Translations under genes and position numbers: made by a program | Notes under the pieces: generated by a model | The model's database searches: none | Seen by the model: only the letters and a program-made list of their open reading frames with translations | What the model was told of the DNA's origin: nothing | Part shown: in pieces, positions 15,754 to 24,068 of the stretch | Layout: the number at the start of each line of letters is the position of its first letter | How positions within the stretch are numbered: position 1 is the first letter of the stretch | Assembly (NCBI GenBank): GCA_900548975.1 | Contig: URMS01000018.1 | Coordinates: 1-58,072, forward strand | Length of the DNA stretch: 58,072 nt | Direction of reading: 5' to 3' | From: an uncultured Porphyromonadaceae bacterium | Lineage (GTDB): Bacteria > Bacteroidota > Bacteroidia > Bacteroidales > Muribaculaceae

Positions 15754-17340
15754 ATGAGCCGCTACGATAACTTCCGGCGCGGCACCGTCGAAGTCCGCGT
15801 CGGCGACACCGCCATCGGCGGAAACAATCCCGTGCGCCTGCAGTCCATGACCACCACTCCCACCCTCGATGTCGAGGCATCGGCCGCGCAGACGCTGTCG
15901 ATAGCCGCTGCCGGCGCCGAGCTCGTGCGCCTAACCGCACAGGGCGTGGCCCATGCACAGAAACTGGCCGACATACACGCCGCCGTCCGCGCCGCCGGAT
16001 GCCGCGTACCGCTGGTGGCCGACATACACTTCAACCCCGCGGCCGCCTTCGAGGCAGCCACGCATGTGGAGAAAGTGCGCATCAATCCCGGCAACTTCTT
16101 CGACCCCGGACGCACATTCCGCAAGATGGAGTTCACCGACGAAGAATACGCCGCCGAACTCGCCCGCATACACGACAAATTCGTGCCCTTCCTCGAGCTG
16201 TGCCGCAGCCACGGCACGGCCATACGCATAGGCGTGAACCACGGCTCGCTCAGCGACCGCATCATGAGCCGCTACGGCGACGGCGCCGAGGGCATGGTGG
16301 AGTCGGCGCTCGAATATCTGCGCATATGCCGCAAGACCGGGTTCGACAACGTGGTCATATCCATCAAGGCGTCCGACGTGCCTGTCATGACCGACACCGT
16401 GCGCCTGTTGGTAGAGCGCATGGACGCCGAGGACATGCACTATCCCCTCCACCTGGGTGTGACCGAAGCCGGCAACGCCCGCGAAGGACGCATCAAATCG
16501 GCCGTCGGCATCGGCTCGCTGTTGGCCGACGGCATCGGCGACACCATACGCGTATCGCTCAGCGAGGAGCCCGAACGCGAGATTCCCGTAGCCCGCGCCA
16601 TCGTGGAGCACATGGAGCGCCGCGTGGCCGCAGACGGCACTCTCGCATGGCCGCAGAACCGGCGTCGCACCGGGCGCCGCGCCATCCACGCCGTCAACGA
16701 CGCCCTCGGCATCGGCGGACATATGCCCACTGCCGTGGCCGACTCCCGCTATACCGACAGCGACACGCTCCGTGTAATAGTCGCCGACCACGGCGACCGC
16801 ATAGGATATATACGCAGCCGCATGGCGGCCGACAGCGCCGACACACGACCCACAGCCGTGATAGTGCGCTACGACGACCTCGCCACTGCCGACGACGTGA
16901 TGCTTGCCGCCGCCATCGACCTCGGCACCATACTTCTCGACGGCTATCAGGACGCCATCGGCATATCTTCGCCCCTGCTCTCCGAGAGCGAGGCCGCCGA
17001 TATATGCCGCGACATCATCCAGGCTGCCGGCCTCGGTCGCTTCAAGGCCGAGATCGTGGCCTGCCCCGGATGCGGCCGCACGCTCTACCGCCTGCCCGAG
17101 GTCCTCGAGCGTGTCAAGGCCGCCTGCTCGCACCTCACACACCTCAAGATCGCCGTCATGGGATGCATCGTCAACGGTCCCGGCGAGATGGCCGGCGCCG
17201 ACTACGGCTACGTAGGCGCAGGCCCCGGCACCGTGAGCATATACCGCGGCATAGAGTGCGTGGAGAAGTGCATCGATTCCGACGTGGCCCTCGGACACCT
17301 CATCGACCTCATCAAAGCCGACGGTCAATGGCACGACTGA
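15754..17340 (+). CDS. ispG: 4-hydroxy-3-methylbut-2-enyl diphosphate synthase
   Basis: The 528-residue IspG (GcpE) carries out the next-to-last step of the MEP isoprenoid pathway, using a 4Fe-4S cluster. The TIM-barrel part starts near VRLQSMTTTPT. Cluster ligands are C437, C440 (ACPGCGRTLY) and C471 (MGCIVNGPGE). The protein is longer than the roughly 370-residue E. coli form because of a middle insertion (about 270-400), as is usual in Bacteroidota and plants. Its last 13 bases overlap the M16 peptidase gene. Confidence 0.96.
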   Translation: MSRYDNFRRGTVEVRVGDTAIGGNNPVRLQSMTTTPTLDVEASAAQTLSIAAAGAELVRLTAQGVAHAQKLADIHAAVRAAGCRVPLVADIHFNPAAAFEAATHVEKVRINPGNFFDPGRTFRKMEFTDEEYAAELARIHDKFVPFLELCRSHGTAIRIGVNHGSLSDRIMSRYGDGAEGMVESALEYLRICRKTGFDNVVISIKASDVPVMTDTVRLLVERMDAEDMHYPLHLGVTEAGNAREGRIKSAVGIGSLLADGIGDTIRVSLSEEPEREIPVARAIVEHMERRVAADGTLAWPQNRRRTGRRAIHAVNDALGIGGHMPTAVADSRYTDSDTLRVIVADHGDRIGYIRSRMAADSADTRPTAVIVRYDDLATADDVMLAAAIDLGTILLDGYQDAIGISSPLLSESEAADICRDIIQAAGLGRFKAEIVACPGCGRTLYRLPEVLERVKAACSHLTHLKIAVMGCIVNGPGEMAGADYGYVGAGPGTVSIYRGIECVEKCIDSDVALGHLIDLIKADGQWHD

Positions 17341-18575
17341 CCCCCGAGCTCATCGTCACACCCTGCGGACTGCGCCTCGTGCACATGCACGACCGCGGAG
17401 CCGCCGCAGGCATCTTCGGCCTCGCCATAGGCGCCGGAAGCGCCGCCGAGACAGCCGCCACCGAGGGTCTGGCCCACTTCGTGGAACACACCATATTCAA
17501 GGGCACGGAGCGCCGCTCGTCGTGGCACATCATAAACCGCATGGAGTCGGTGGGCGGCGAACTCAACGCCTACACCTCCAAGGAAGAGACCGTGGTCTAC
17601 AGCATATTCCCCGGCTCCGGTGCCGCACGCGCCATCGAGCTGATAGCCGACCTGGCCATGAACTCGCGCTTCCCCGACCGCGAACTCGACAAAGAGCGCG
17701 AAGTGGTCCTCGACGAGATAGCCTCGTACCTCGACAATCCCGCCGAAGCCATCTACGACGTCTTCGAGGAGAAACTCTTCGCCGGCACTCCGCTGGCGCA
17801 CAACATTCTCGGCACCGCCGACACCGTGCGGCACCTCGGCAGCGCGGATTGCCGCAGATTCCTCGACGATCACTACACCCGCAGCGGATGTGTAGCGTTC
17901 TATTCGGGCCCGCAGAGCGCCGCTGCCGTAGCACGCATGACCGACCGCTATTTCGCCGGCATGCGCGACAATGCGGCCGACACGGCACCGTCACCTACCG
18001 CCGCCTGCGCCCCGCGCTTCACCGACACCGACATGTATCCCTGCCACCAGGCCCATGTGCTCACCGGATTCCGCACACCCGGGAAGCATTCGCCCCGCAC
18101 CTACGCCCTGGCACTGCTGTCGAATATCGTCGGAGGCCCGGGCATGAACTCGCTGCTCAATCTCGAACTGCGTGAGCGCCGCGGACTGGTATACAACGTG
18201 GAGTCGTCCACCACCTTTTTCGACAATACCGGGTATTTAGGCATATACTTCGGCTGCGACCCCGACGACCGTCAGCGCTGCCTCGGCCTGTGCGACACCG
18301 TCTTTGCCCGCATCGCCGACGGCTCGACACTGCGCGGGCGCTTCCTCGACAAAGCCCGCAAGCAATACCTCGGACAGCTCGCCATAGCATCGGAAAACCG
18401 CGAGAACAGCATCGTCAACGCCGCCCGCGCCACCCTCTTCTACGGCCGCCCCATCCCCCGCGACGAATCCGTCGAAGCCATCAACGCCGTCACCGCCGCC
18501 GACCTGGCCGCCGAAGCAGCCGCCTACACCACCGCCTCCACCCTCGCTTTCGTCCCATCTGAATCCACTACCTGA
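17328..18575 (+). CDS. M16-family zinc metallopeptidase
   Basis: The 415-residue peptidase has the inverted zinc motif HFVEH at 50-54 and downstream E-rich helices (DKEREVVLDEIASYLDN) that hold the third zinc ligand. It is half the length of pitrilysin, as in bacterial M16B enzymes that act as dimers. There is no signal peptide, so it is cytoplasmic or exported by an unknown route. The start (ATG at 17328) lies inside the ispG end and gives an N-terminus MARLTPELIVTPCGLRLVH that fits the family. Confidence 0.92.
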   Translation: MARLTPELIVTPCGLRLVHMHDRGAAAGIFGLAIGAGSAAETAATEGLAHFVEHTIFKGTERRSSWHIINRMESVGGELNAYTSKEETVVYSIFPGSGAARAIELIADLAMNSRFPDRELDKEREVVLDEIASYLDNPAEAIYDVFEEKLFAGTPLAHNILGTADTVRHLGSADCRRFLDDHYTRSGCVAFYSGPQSAAAVARMTDRYFAGMRDNAADTAPSPTAACAPRFTDTDMYPCHQAHVLTGFRTPGKHSPRTYALALLSNIVGGPGMNSLLNLELRERRGLVYNVESSTTFFDNTGYLGIYFGCDPDDRQRCLGLCDTVFARIADGSTLRGRFLDKARKQYLGQLAIASENRENSIVNAARATLFYGRPIPRDESVEAINAVTAADLAAEAAAYTTASTLAFVPSESTT

Positions 18576-18580
18576 AAAAC

Positions 18581-20632
18581 ATGAAAATATCACGCATCCT
18601 CTCTCTTGCAATAGTCGCCGCAGCCATCGGCACACCCTGCAGGGCTGAAAATCTGGAATCCGCCGGCCTGACCGCAGTTGAAATCGACGATGCCTTCTGG
18701 GCTCCTAAACTCAGGCAATGGAGCAGCACGACCGCCAACGACGTGCTCGACAAATTCGAGAGTCACAACAACAGAAACACTCTCGACAATTTCCGAAATG
18801 TAGCCAAAGGCGACCGCGACAGCCACAATCATGTGAATCTGCCATGGTTCGACGGCCTGATATACGAAAGCATACGGGGAATCGCCGACCTGATGGTGCT
18901 TTACCCCGACAAAGGCCTGAAAATGAGAGTCGACAGCATCGTCGGCCTCATTGCCGCCGCACAGGCAACCGAGCCAACAGGCTATATCAACACCTACACC
19001 CAGCTAACCGAGAACGGCCACCGCTGGGGCGAGAACGGCGGCCTCCTGCGGTGGATGCACGATGTCTACAATGCCGGCATGCTCATAGAGGCCGGCGTGC
19101 ACTACTATAACGCCACCGGAGAAACAAAACTCCTTGGTGTGGCCACCAGAATGGCCAATCTGATGTGCGACTATATGGGCCCCGAGCCGAAGCACAATCT
19201 CGTTCCGGCACATTCGGGCCCGGAAGAAGCAATGGTGAAGCTCTACCGGCTTTACTCCTCGCATCCGGAACTCGCCGACAAAACCGGCGTCCCGGCAAAG
19301 GCCGACGATTACCTGAAACTTGCCGAATTCTGGATCGATCAGCGCGGACATCATTGCGGGCTGCCCAACTGGGGCTCCTGGGGCAACGAAAACGCCGAGC
19401 AGTGGATACGAGACAATAAATATGCCGACACATCGATCTACGGGAATCACTCGCGCCCCACTTTCGGCCCATATGCCCAGGATTCTGTTCCCCTTGCCCG
19501 ACAAAAGACCATCGAAGGCCATGCCGTGCGCGCCACCCTCTATCTCACCGGTGTGGCGGCTGGCGCAAAAGAAAACGGCAACAGCGAATATATCGAATCC
19601 GCCAGAAGGCTCTGGGACAATATGACCGGACGGCGAATGTATATTACCGGCGGAGTAGGTGCCGTCTCTTTCGACGAAAAATTCGGCAATGACTACTACC
19701 TGCCGTCCGACGCATATCTCGAGACATGCGCCGCTGTCGGTTCGGGCTTTTTCAGCAACAACATGCACCGCCTTACGGGCGACGGCCGCTATATGGACGA
19801 ATACGAGCGTGTGCTCTACAACGGCGTTCTCACAGGCATATCGCTCGACGGCGACAACTATACCTATCAGAATCCTCTCAATTCCGATTCTCATGCACGC
19901 TGGGAGTGGCACGACTGTCCGTGCTGCCCGCCGATGTTTCTGAAATTCATGGGCAACATGCCCGAGAACATCTACTCTCACCGCGGCAATGAAATATACG
20001 TGAACCTCTACGCCGGCTCCAGGACCACACTGCCTGTGGGCGCGGCACAAGTAGCGCTCCGACAGACAACAGCCTATCCTTTCGAAGGCGATGTGAGACT
20101 CGAGGTAAATCCCTCGGAGAAAACAGAGATGTCGCTCAGACTGAGAATTCCGGGCTGGGCACGTTCAAGCGAAAATCCGCACGGACTCTACGCATCGGCA
20201 GCTTCTGCTCCCGCAGAAATAAAAGTCAACGGCAAGAAAATCGAAACCAGGCTTGTCGACGGATATGCCGTTATCGACCGCAAGTGGAAGAAGGGCGATG
20301 TTGTCACATTGTCTCTTCCCAAGCAGCCGCGCTTCGTCACAGCGCATCCCGAAGTGAAGCACCTCGCCGGTCAGGTCGCTATTGCCTGCGGCCCGCTGGT
20401 ATATTGCCTTGAAAGCGTGGACAACGACAGCCTCGGGACCCTCAGCATCGACACCACAAAGCCGCTGCAGATCGCCGGTGCCATCGCAGGGCTCGACAAT
20501 GCGCCTGCCGTAAGCGGCACCGCCGTCACTGCCGAAGGCACCACAGTAACATTCCGCGCTATCCCCTACTACCTCCTGGGCAACCGCAAAAAAGGCACCC
20601 CCTACCGCGTCTGGCTCCCCGCCCGCCCCTGA
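18581..20632 (+). CDS. Glycoside hydrolase family 127 (beta-L-arabinofuranosidase type)
   Basis: The 683-residue secreted protein has a signal peptide (MKISRILSLAIVAAAIGTPC) and an (alpha/alpha)6 barrel followed by beta-sandwich parts. HDCPCCPPM (444-452) carries the cysteine cluster that holds zinc and the nucleophile in GH127. LETCAAVGSG is the matching acidic motif. LPWFDGLIYESIRG and WGENGGLLRWMHDVYNAG are also family-typical. It would release L-arabinofuranose from plant polymers. It starts six bases after the M16 gene, so it may be read from the same transcript. Confidence 0.9.
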   Translation: MKISRILSLAIVAAAIGTPCRAENLESAGLTAVEIDDAFWAPKLRQWSSTTANDVLDKFESHNNRNTLDNFRNVAKGDRDSHNHVNLPWFDGLIYESIRGIADLMVLYPDKGLKMRVDSIVGLIAAAQATEPTGYINTYTQLTENGHRWGENGGLLRWMHDVYNAGMLIEAGVHYYNATGETKLLGVATRMANLMCDYMGPEPKHNLVPAHSGPEEAMVKLYRLYSSHPELADKTGVPAKADDYLKLAEFWIDQRGHHCGLPNWGSWGNENAEQWIRDNKYADTSIYGNHSRPTFGPYAQDSVPLARQKTIEGHAVRATLYLTGVAAGAKENGNSEYIESARRLWDNMTGRRMYITGGVGAVSFDEKFGNDYYLPSDAYLETCAAVGSGFFSNNMHRLTGDGRYMDEYERVLYNGVLTGISLDGDNYTYQNPLNSDSHARWEWHDCPCCPPMFLKFMGNMPENIYSHRGNEIYVNLYAGSRTTLPVGAAQVALRQTTAYPFEGDVRLEVNPSEKTEMSLRLRIPGWARSSENPHGLYASAASAPAEIKVNGKKIETRLVDGYAVIDRKWKKGDVVTLSLPKQPRFVTAHPEVKHLAGQVAIACGPLVYCLESVDNDSLGTLSIDTTKPLQIAGAIAGLDNAPAVSGTAVTAEGTTVTFRAIPYYLLGNRKKGTPYRVWLPARP

Positions 20633-20647
20633 CCACGCCCCTCCCCA

Positions 20648-21036
20648 TGTGCGACCCCGATGGGGTCGGAGGCGGCCGGGAGGCGACATCATCAACCCGG
20701 GTTGCGGGCGCCTGTCGGCGTCCCTTAACCCGGGCCTAACATCTTGCGACCACTGACGTGGTCAGTCATATACGCCCCTTTCTCTACATAGAAAAACCTG
20801 ACGCGACCGGCGCAAGGAGAAACCACGGAGTGGTTAAAGACGTTAGGCCCGGGTTAAGGGTCGCCGACAAGTGCCCATAAATCAGGCCTAAATTCTTTTG
20901 TTCCCAACGATCGGCACAAAAGAAACCACGGAGTGGTTAAAGACGTTAGGCCCGGGTTAAGGGTCGCCTGAAAGACGCCCGCAACCCGGGTAAAATTGTA
21001 GCACCCCCACATCCACGACCCTGTAGGGGTCGCACA
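20648..21036. repeat. Left compound palindrome of the RAYT-like element
   Basis: This 416-base gap is filled by a forward unit (20648-20763), a spacer, a partial reverse unit (20821-20864), a linker and a full reverse unit (20924-21036). Each full unit has an outer hairpin (CGACCCC-GAT-GGGGTCG or its variant), a long hairpin with CCCGGGTT/AACCCGGG arms around GGGCGCC/GGCGTCC, and an inner hairpin (GACCAC-TGAC-GTGGTC or AACCAC-GGA-GTGGTT). The ends read TGTGCGACC and GGTCGCACA. The stop codon of the transposase lies 12 bases to the right. Confidence 0.9.
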
Positions 21037-21048
21037 GCTGCGGCATAA

Positions 21049-21507
21049 CTAAATATCATCGAATATATATTGTTCGTCGTACCCGATATCGAATCTGTCG
21101 AGAAACGTCTTCAACTCATCTATAAACGACACTCCCTTATGATGGAGCGTCTGATTCTGAATATATGCCTTTACCTTATCGATCTGGGAATGGCTGTACG
21201 AGAAACATGAATACCCTGCCTGCCAATTAAACTTAAATAGAATAATATGATTCTCATTTATGAGTTTGGAGGTATTGATTTTTAGTTCCCGCACCAAATC
21301 CGGCAGCAGCTGAGTCGCCTTATAAGAGAAAAAGAGGTGAACATGATTATCGGTGCCACCGATGGCCAATGGAATATGGCCCTTTTGAGAAAGGATGCCG
21401 CCCATATATGAATGAATACGTTTTTGCCATTGAGGCGGTATGAGCGCTTCCCTGTTTTTCACAGCGAAGATTAGATGCAGGTTGATGCTGATAAATGTAT
21501 TGGCCAT
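21049..21507 (-). CDS. REP-associated / IS200-type Y1 transposase
   Basis: The 152-residue HUH single-strand nuclease has the metal-binding motif HVH at 55-57 (GGTDNHVHLFFSY). The catalytic tyrosine is Y115 in the helix KAYIQNQ, with Q119 completing the family YxxxQ pattern. The length fits the TnpA/RAYT family. The frame extends 11 codons further upstream, but MANTFISINLHLIFAVKNRE is the usual N-terminus, so the start at 21507 is chosen. Both key motifs are intact, so it may be active. There is no TnpB gene. Confidence 0.92.
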   Translation of the reverse strand: MANTFISINLHLIFAVKNREALIPPQWQKRIHSYMGGILSQKGHIPLAIGGTDNHVHLFFSYKATQLLPDLVRELKINTSKLINENHIILFKFNWQAGYSCFSYSHSQIDKVKAYIQNQTLHHKGVSFIDELKTFLDRFDIGYDEQYIFDDI

Positions 21508-21553
21508 CTGCAAATATACGAAATATCCGCAGATTGGCAATATCGCCGAATGT

Positions 21554-21851
21554 TGTGCGACCCCGATGGGGTCGGAGGCGTGAGGATGCCGACATCATAA
21601 ACCCGGGTTGCGGGCGCCTTTCAGGCGTCCCTTAACCCGGGCCTAACATCTTACGACCACTGACGTGGTCTTTTTTCTATTCCCAATCCCCAGTTTAATA
21701 TTTGTCCTAATCGATTCCGCTCCATCCTATCAGGAAGAAACCACGGAGTGGTTAAAGACGTTAGGCCCGGGTTAAGGGTCGCCTGAAAGGCGCCCGCAAC
21801 CCGGGTAAAATTGGAGCAACCCCACATCCCCGACCCTGTAGGGGTCGCACA
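21554..21851. repeat. Right compound palindrome of the RAYT-like element
   Basis: This 320-base gap consists of a forward unit (21554-21670), a 68-base spacer and a reverse unit (21739-21851). The forward unit matches 20648-20763 with scattered differences, and the reverse unit matches 20924-21036 nearly throughout. The two spacers are unrelated. Forward and reverse units share a 45-base core with two mismatches and differ in the loops of the flanking hairpins, while the stems are kept. Confidence 0.9.
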
Positions 21852-21861
21852 GAGGGGTGGA

Positions 21862-22134
21862 TTATTTTTTGCGGCGGTCGTTGTGGATTTTGATGCCGAA
21901 GATTATCACCGAACATATGGTGGTGATGACGTTGGTGATTACCAGAGGCCAGTTGTTCAGAGCAATACCCTGTATTACAAAGAATATGCTGCCCAGGCCG
22001 AGCATGCAGAAGGTCGGAAGGGCAATGCCGTCGGTATCGCGTGTTTTGATAGTAACGACGGCCTGTGGGAGATAGCCCAGTATCATGCAGATACTGGCGG
22101 TGTAACCGATAATTGTGATAAACAGATCGCTCAT
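21862..22134 (-). CDS. SemiSWEET family sugar transporter
   Basis: The 90-residue protein has three membrane segments and the PQ-loop motif GYLPQ at the end of the first, followed by TRDTDGIALPTF. That is the SemiSWEET fold, half of a eukaryotic SWEET, which works as a dimer to let sugars cross the inner membrane. The stop lies 11 bases from the palindrome of the neighbouring element, so the element inserted right behind this gene. The sugar is unknown. Confidence 0.9.
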   Translation of the reverse strand: MSDLFITIIGYTASICMILGYLPQAVVTIKTRDTDGIALPTFCMLGLGSIFFVIQGIALNNWPLVITNVITTICSVIIFGIKIHNDRRKK

Positions 22135-22277
22135 TGCATTGCTTTAAAATTACTTACATTTGATTGACACAACCGGCAACGTGTCACTTGCTCAGTGCCG
22201 CGCTGCCGGATGTGGGTGTTAGCTATGTAATTGTGTATTAATTCGGAGTCGTATTGATATTAAAGCCTCACGGCATT

Positions 22278-23417
22278 CTATTTGCCTTCCTCGAGTGTGC
22301 AGATGGAAACGCGGTTCCACGATTCTTCGTCGAACATCTGACCTATGCCTTCGCCTTCGGCAACAATGCGGTCGGCGGGAATAGAGTACTTGCTCACAAG
22401 CATCTTCTTCACGGCCTCGGCACGGTTGGCGGCAAGTTTGATATTGAAATCGTAGTTACCGTCCTTCGACGCATATCCCTTGACAACCACCTTCGATTTG
22501 GGATGATTCTTCATATAGTCGGCAATCATCTCTACATTGGGGCGCTGGTCGGCAGTGATGGCATACGAACCGATACGGAAGAATACGAAGCGGACAGAGT
22601 TGTACTTGTTCGACACTTCCTTCACAACCTCGGGAGCCTTGTTGCGGCACGAATCGAGCTCCGAGCTGAGGGCATCGGCTTTGGCCTGCCATTCGTTGGC
22701 TGCGGCTACCGACATATCGAGCTGACCTCGCAGGCTGTTGATCTGGCTGTTGAGAGCATCGACCTCGGCCTGGTTGTAGGGAGTGACGCACTGGAAGCCG
22801 TCGCCGAAGGTATACGACACACTTGCCAGAAGATCGAACACGGCATTATTGACATTGAACTTGAGGTCGCCGTTGCGGTATCCGCCGCCCATGTTCCATA
22901 CCAGAGCCGGCTTGAGGGCCAGTGTCACATGGTCGGTGACGTTGAAGTTGAAGTTAAGACCCGCCTTCACGCCGAGATAGTTGATATCCGAACCGTTCGC
23001 CTTGTTCACATAGTTGTGGCCCCAGCCGGTGCCCACGAGAGCGTCGATAGAGAACGGACGCTTCTGGCACTGATAGCCGCCGAAGAGATTGAAGAGGTCG
23101 GCGGTGGCGTAGACGCCCACATAGGAGTTGTCGAAAGCCGTGGAACTGTGGCGGAAGCCGTTCCACGATGAGGTGTTCACACCGAAGAGACCTTCGACAC
23201 CGAGACCGAAGGTAGGTGTTATCTGCTTGGCTATATGCAGACCGGCAGCGCCGCGCATGGAGCCGAAGAATGGATTATGGTGGATGGGAGTCGTAACGCC
23301 ACCGTCGAGACCGATCGACACATTGTCGAACAATCCCGGCTGTTCAATAGCCTGAGCATTAGCGATAGCTGCACCGAACACGACGATGGCTGCAGCGGAG
23401 AGGAGTGTCTTCTTCAT
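22278..23417 (-). CDS. Outer membrane protein with OmpA-like C-terminal domain
   Basis: The 379-residue protein has a signal peptide (MKKTLLSAAAIVVFGAAIANA) and a beta-barrel of about 200 residues. A coiled linker follows (NQAEVDALNSQINSLRGQLD), then an OmpA peptidoglycan-binding domain with VVVKGYASKDGNYDFNIKLA and NRAEAVKKMLV. It probably ties the outer membrane to the wall and is likely abundant. The frame is open upstream to a GTG, but the Met at 23417 starts the signal peptide and fits the promoter at 23453-23482. Confidence 0.9.
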   Translation of the reverse strand: MKKTLLSAAAIVVFGAAIANAQAIEQPGLFDNVSIGLDGGVTTPIHHNPFFGSMRGAAGLHIAKQITPTFGLGVEGLFGVNTSSWNGFRHSSTAFDNSYVGVYATADLFNLFGGYQCQKRPFSIDALVGTGWGHNYVNKANGSDINYLGVKAGLNFNFNVTDHVTLALKPALVWNMGGGYRNGDLKFNVNNAVFDLLASVSYTFGDGFQCVTPYNQAEVDALNSQINSLRGQLDMSVAAANEWQAKADALSSELDSCRNKAPEVVKEVSNKYNSVRFVFFRIGSYAITADQRPNVEMIADYMKNHPKSKVVVKGYASKDGNYDFNIKLAANRAEAVKKMLVSKYSIPADRIVAEGEGIGQMFDEESWNRVSICTLEEGK

Positions 23418-23452
23418 AAACATCAATTGATAGTTTTGCACTATCTCGCCTA

Positions 23453-23482
23453 CAAAGTTATGTTGTAGACTTGAAGTGACAA
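23453..23482 (-). promoter_or_regulatory. Promoter of the OmpA-like gene
   Basis: On the minus strand, TTG (complement of 23480-23482) and TAACTTTG (complement of 23453-23460) are 19 bases apart. The start codon is about 35 bases downstream. Confidence 0.75.
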
Positions 23483-23595
23483 ACGATTTAACAATTTTTA
23501 CTTAATATATTTGAAGCATTTTATACATTGTTGAAACGTCTCCCCTGGGGGAAAGAAGCGTTCACTATCAAAAACGCCACACAACGCGAAAGGTT

Positions 23596-23690
23596 CAATT
23601 AGTAGGTTAGGAGGATAGGAGAGTAGGAAGTTAGGAGGAGATGAGATTAGGAGTGGAAGAAGTCAGGAAAGGAGGAATTTAAGAGGTTGT
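23596..23690. repeat. Purine-rich minisatellite in the ompA upstream gap
   Basis: The 651-base gap between the OmpA-like gene and the solute-binding protein begins with the ompA promoter. It then holds about 95 bases of imperfect AGGTTAGGAGGATAGGAG-type repeats of the same kind as at 11815-11963. Directly behind it sits the inverted-repeat element 23683-24018. No coding frame in the gap looks real. Confidence 0.5.
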
Positions 23691-24018
23691 TTAATAACAT
23701 ATGTGAATTCACAGGCCAAAAAGTCAGAGATGGATTTATAACTGAGTTGAAGGAGCATAGCGGTGGCTATGTGACTGAAACGAAGAGATAAAGACACTCT
23801 GAATTTTTGGAGGCGAAGCCTTTGTTTTCATAATATGGGGCTTATTAGAAATGTGTGAATGAGGCCGTTTTTTAACATTAGTACCGTCTTGGTGTCTTTT
23901 TGTTAACTTGCCCGTCGCTCATCGGTCACATAGCAACCGCTATGCTCCCTCTTCGCAATGTGCAATTTAAGCAAAAATACACCAACCTGTGAATTCACAT
24001 ATGTTATTAAACAACCTC
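23683..24018. mobile_element. MITE-like element with long terminal inverted repeats
   Basis: Perfect inverted repeats of about 33 bases (23683-23715 and 23986-24018, beginning GAGGTTGTTTAATAAC) bound 336 bases without a coding frame. TAA lies directly outside both ends (23680-23682 and 24019-24021), fitting a three-base target duplication. A second inverted pair lies inside, 23753-23775 with 23925-23947, and differs at one of 23 positions. So the two arms are homologous over much of their length. The 5' edge of the window holds a diverged copy of the right end. Confidence 0.75.
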
Positions 24019-24068
24019 TAAACCCTTACGGCAGACAGAACGTTTTTTTATTATAAAAATATTAAGAC

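Larger units (their letters stand above)
20648..21851. mobile_element. RAYT/REPIN-like element: Y1 transposase between compound palindromes
   Basis: A single-strand-type transposase gene is bracketed by two copies of the same head-to-head palindromic unit pair. Both copies begin with TGTGCGACCCC and end with GGGGTCGCACA. This is the arrangement of REP-associated tyrosine transposases, which lie beside and act on REP sequences, but here the repeats are far larger than the 20-40 bases of classical REPs. No target-site duplication is evident, as expected for this class. Confidence 0.75.

Noticed and set aside
20633..20695. Possible tRNA- or rRNA-like structure in the GC-rich palindromes
   Set aside because: The hairpins are linear palindromes repeated four to five times around a transposase and do not form a cloverleaf or known rRNA segment.
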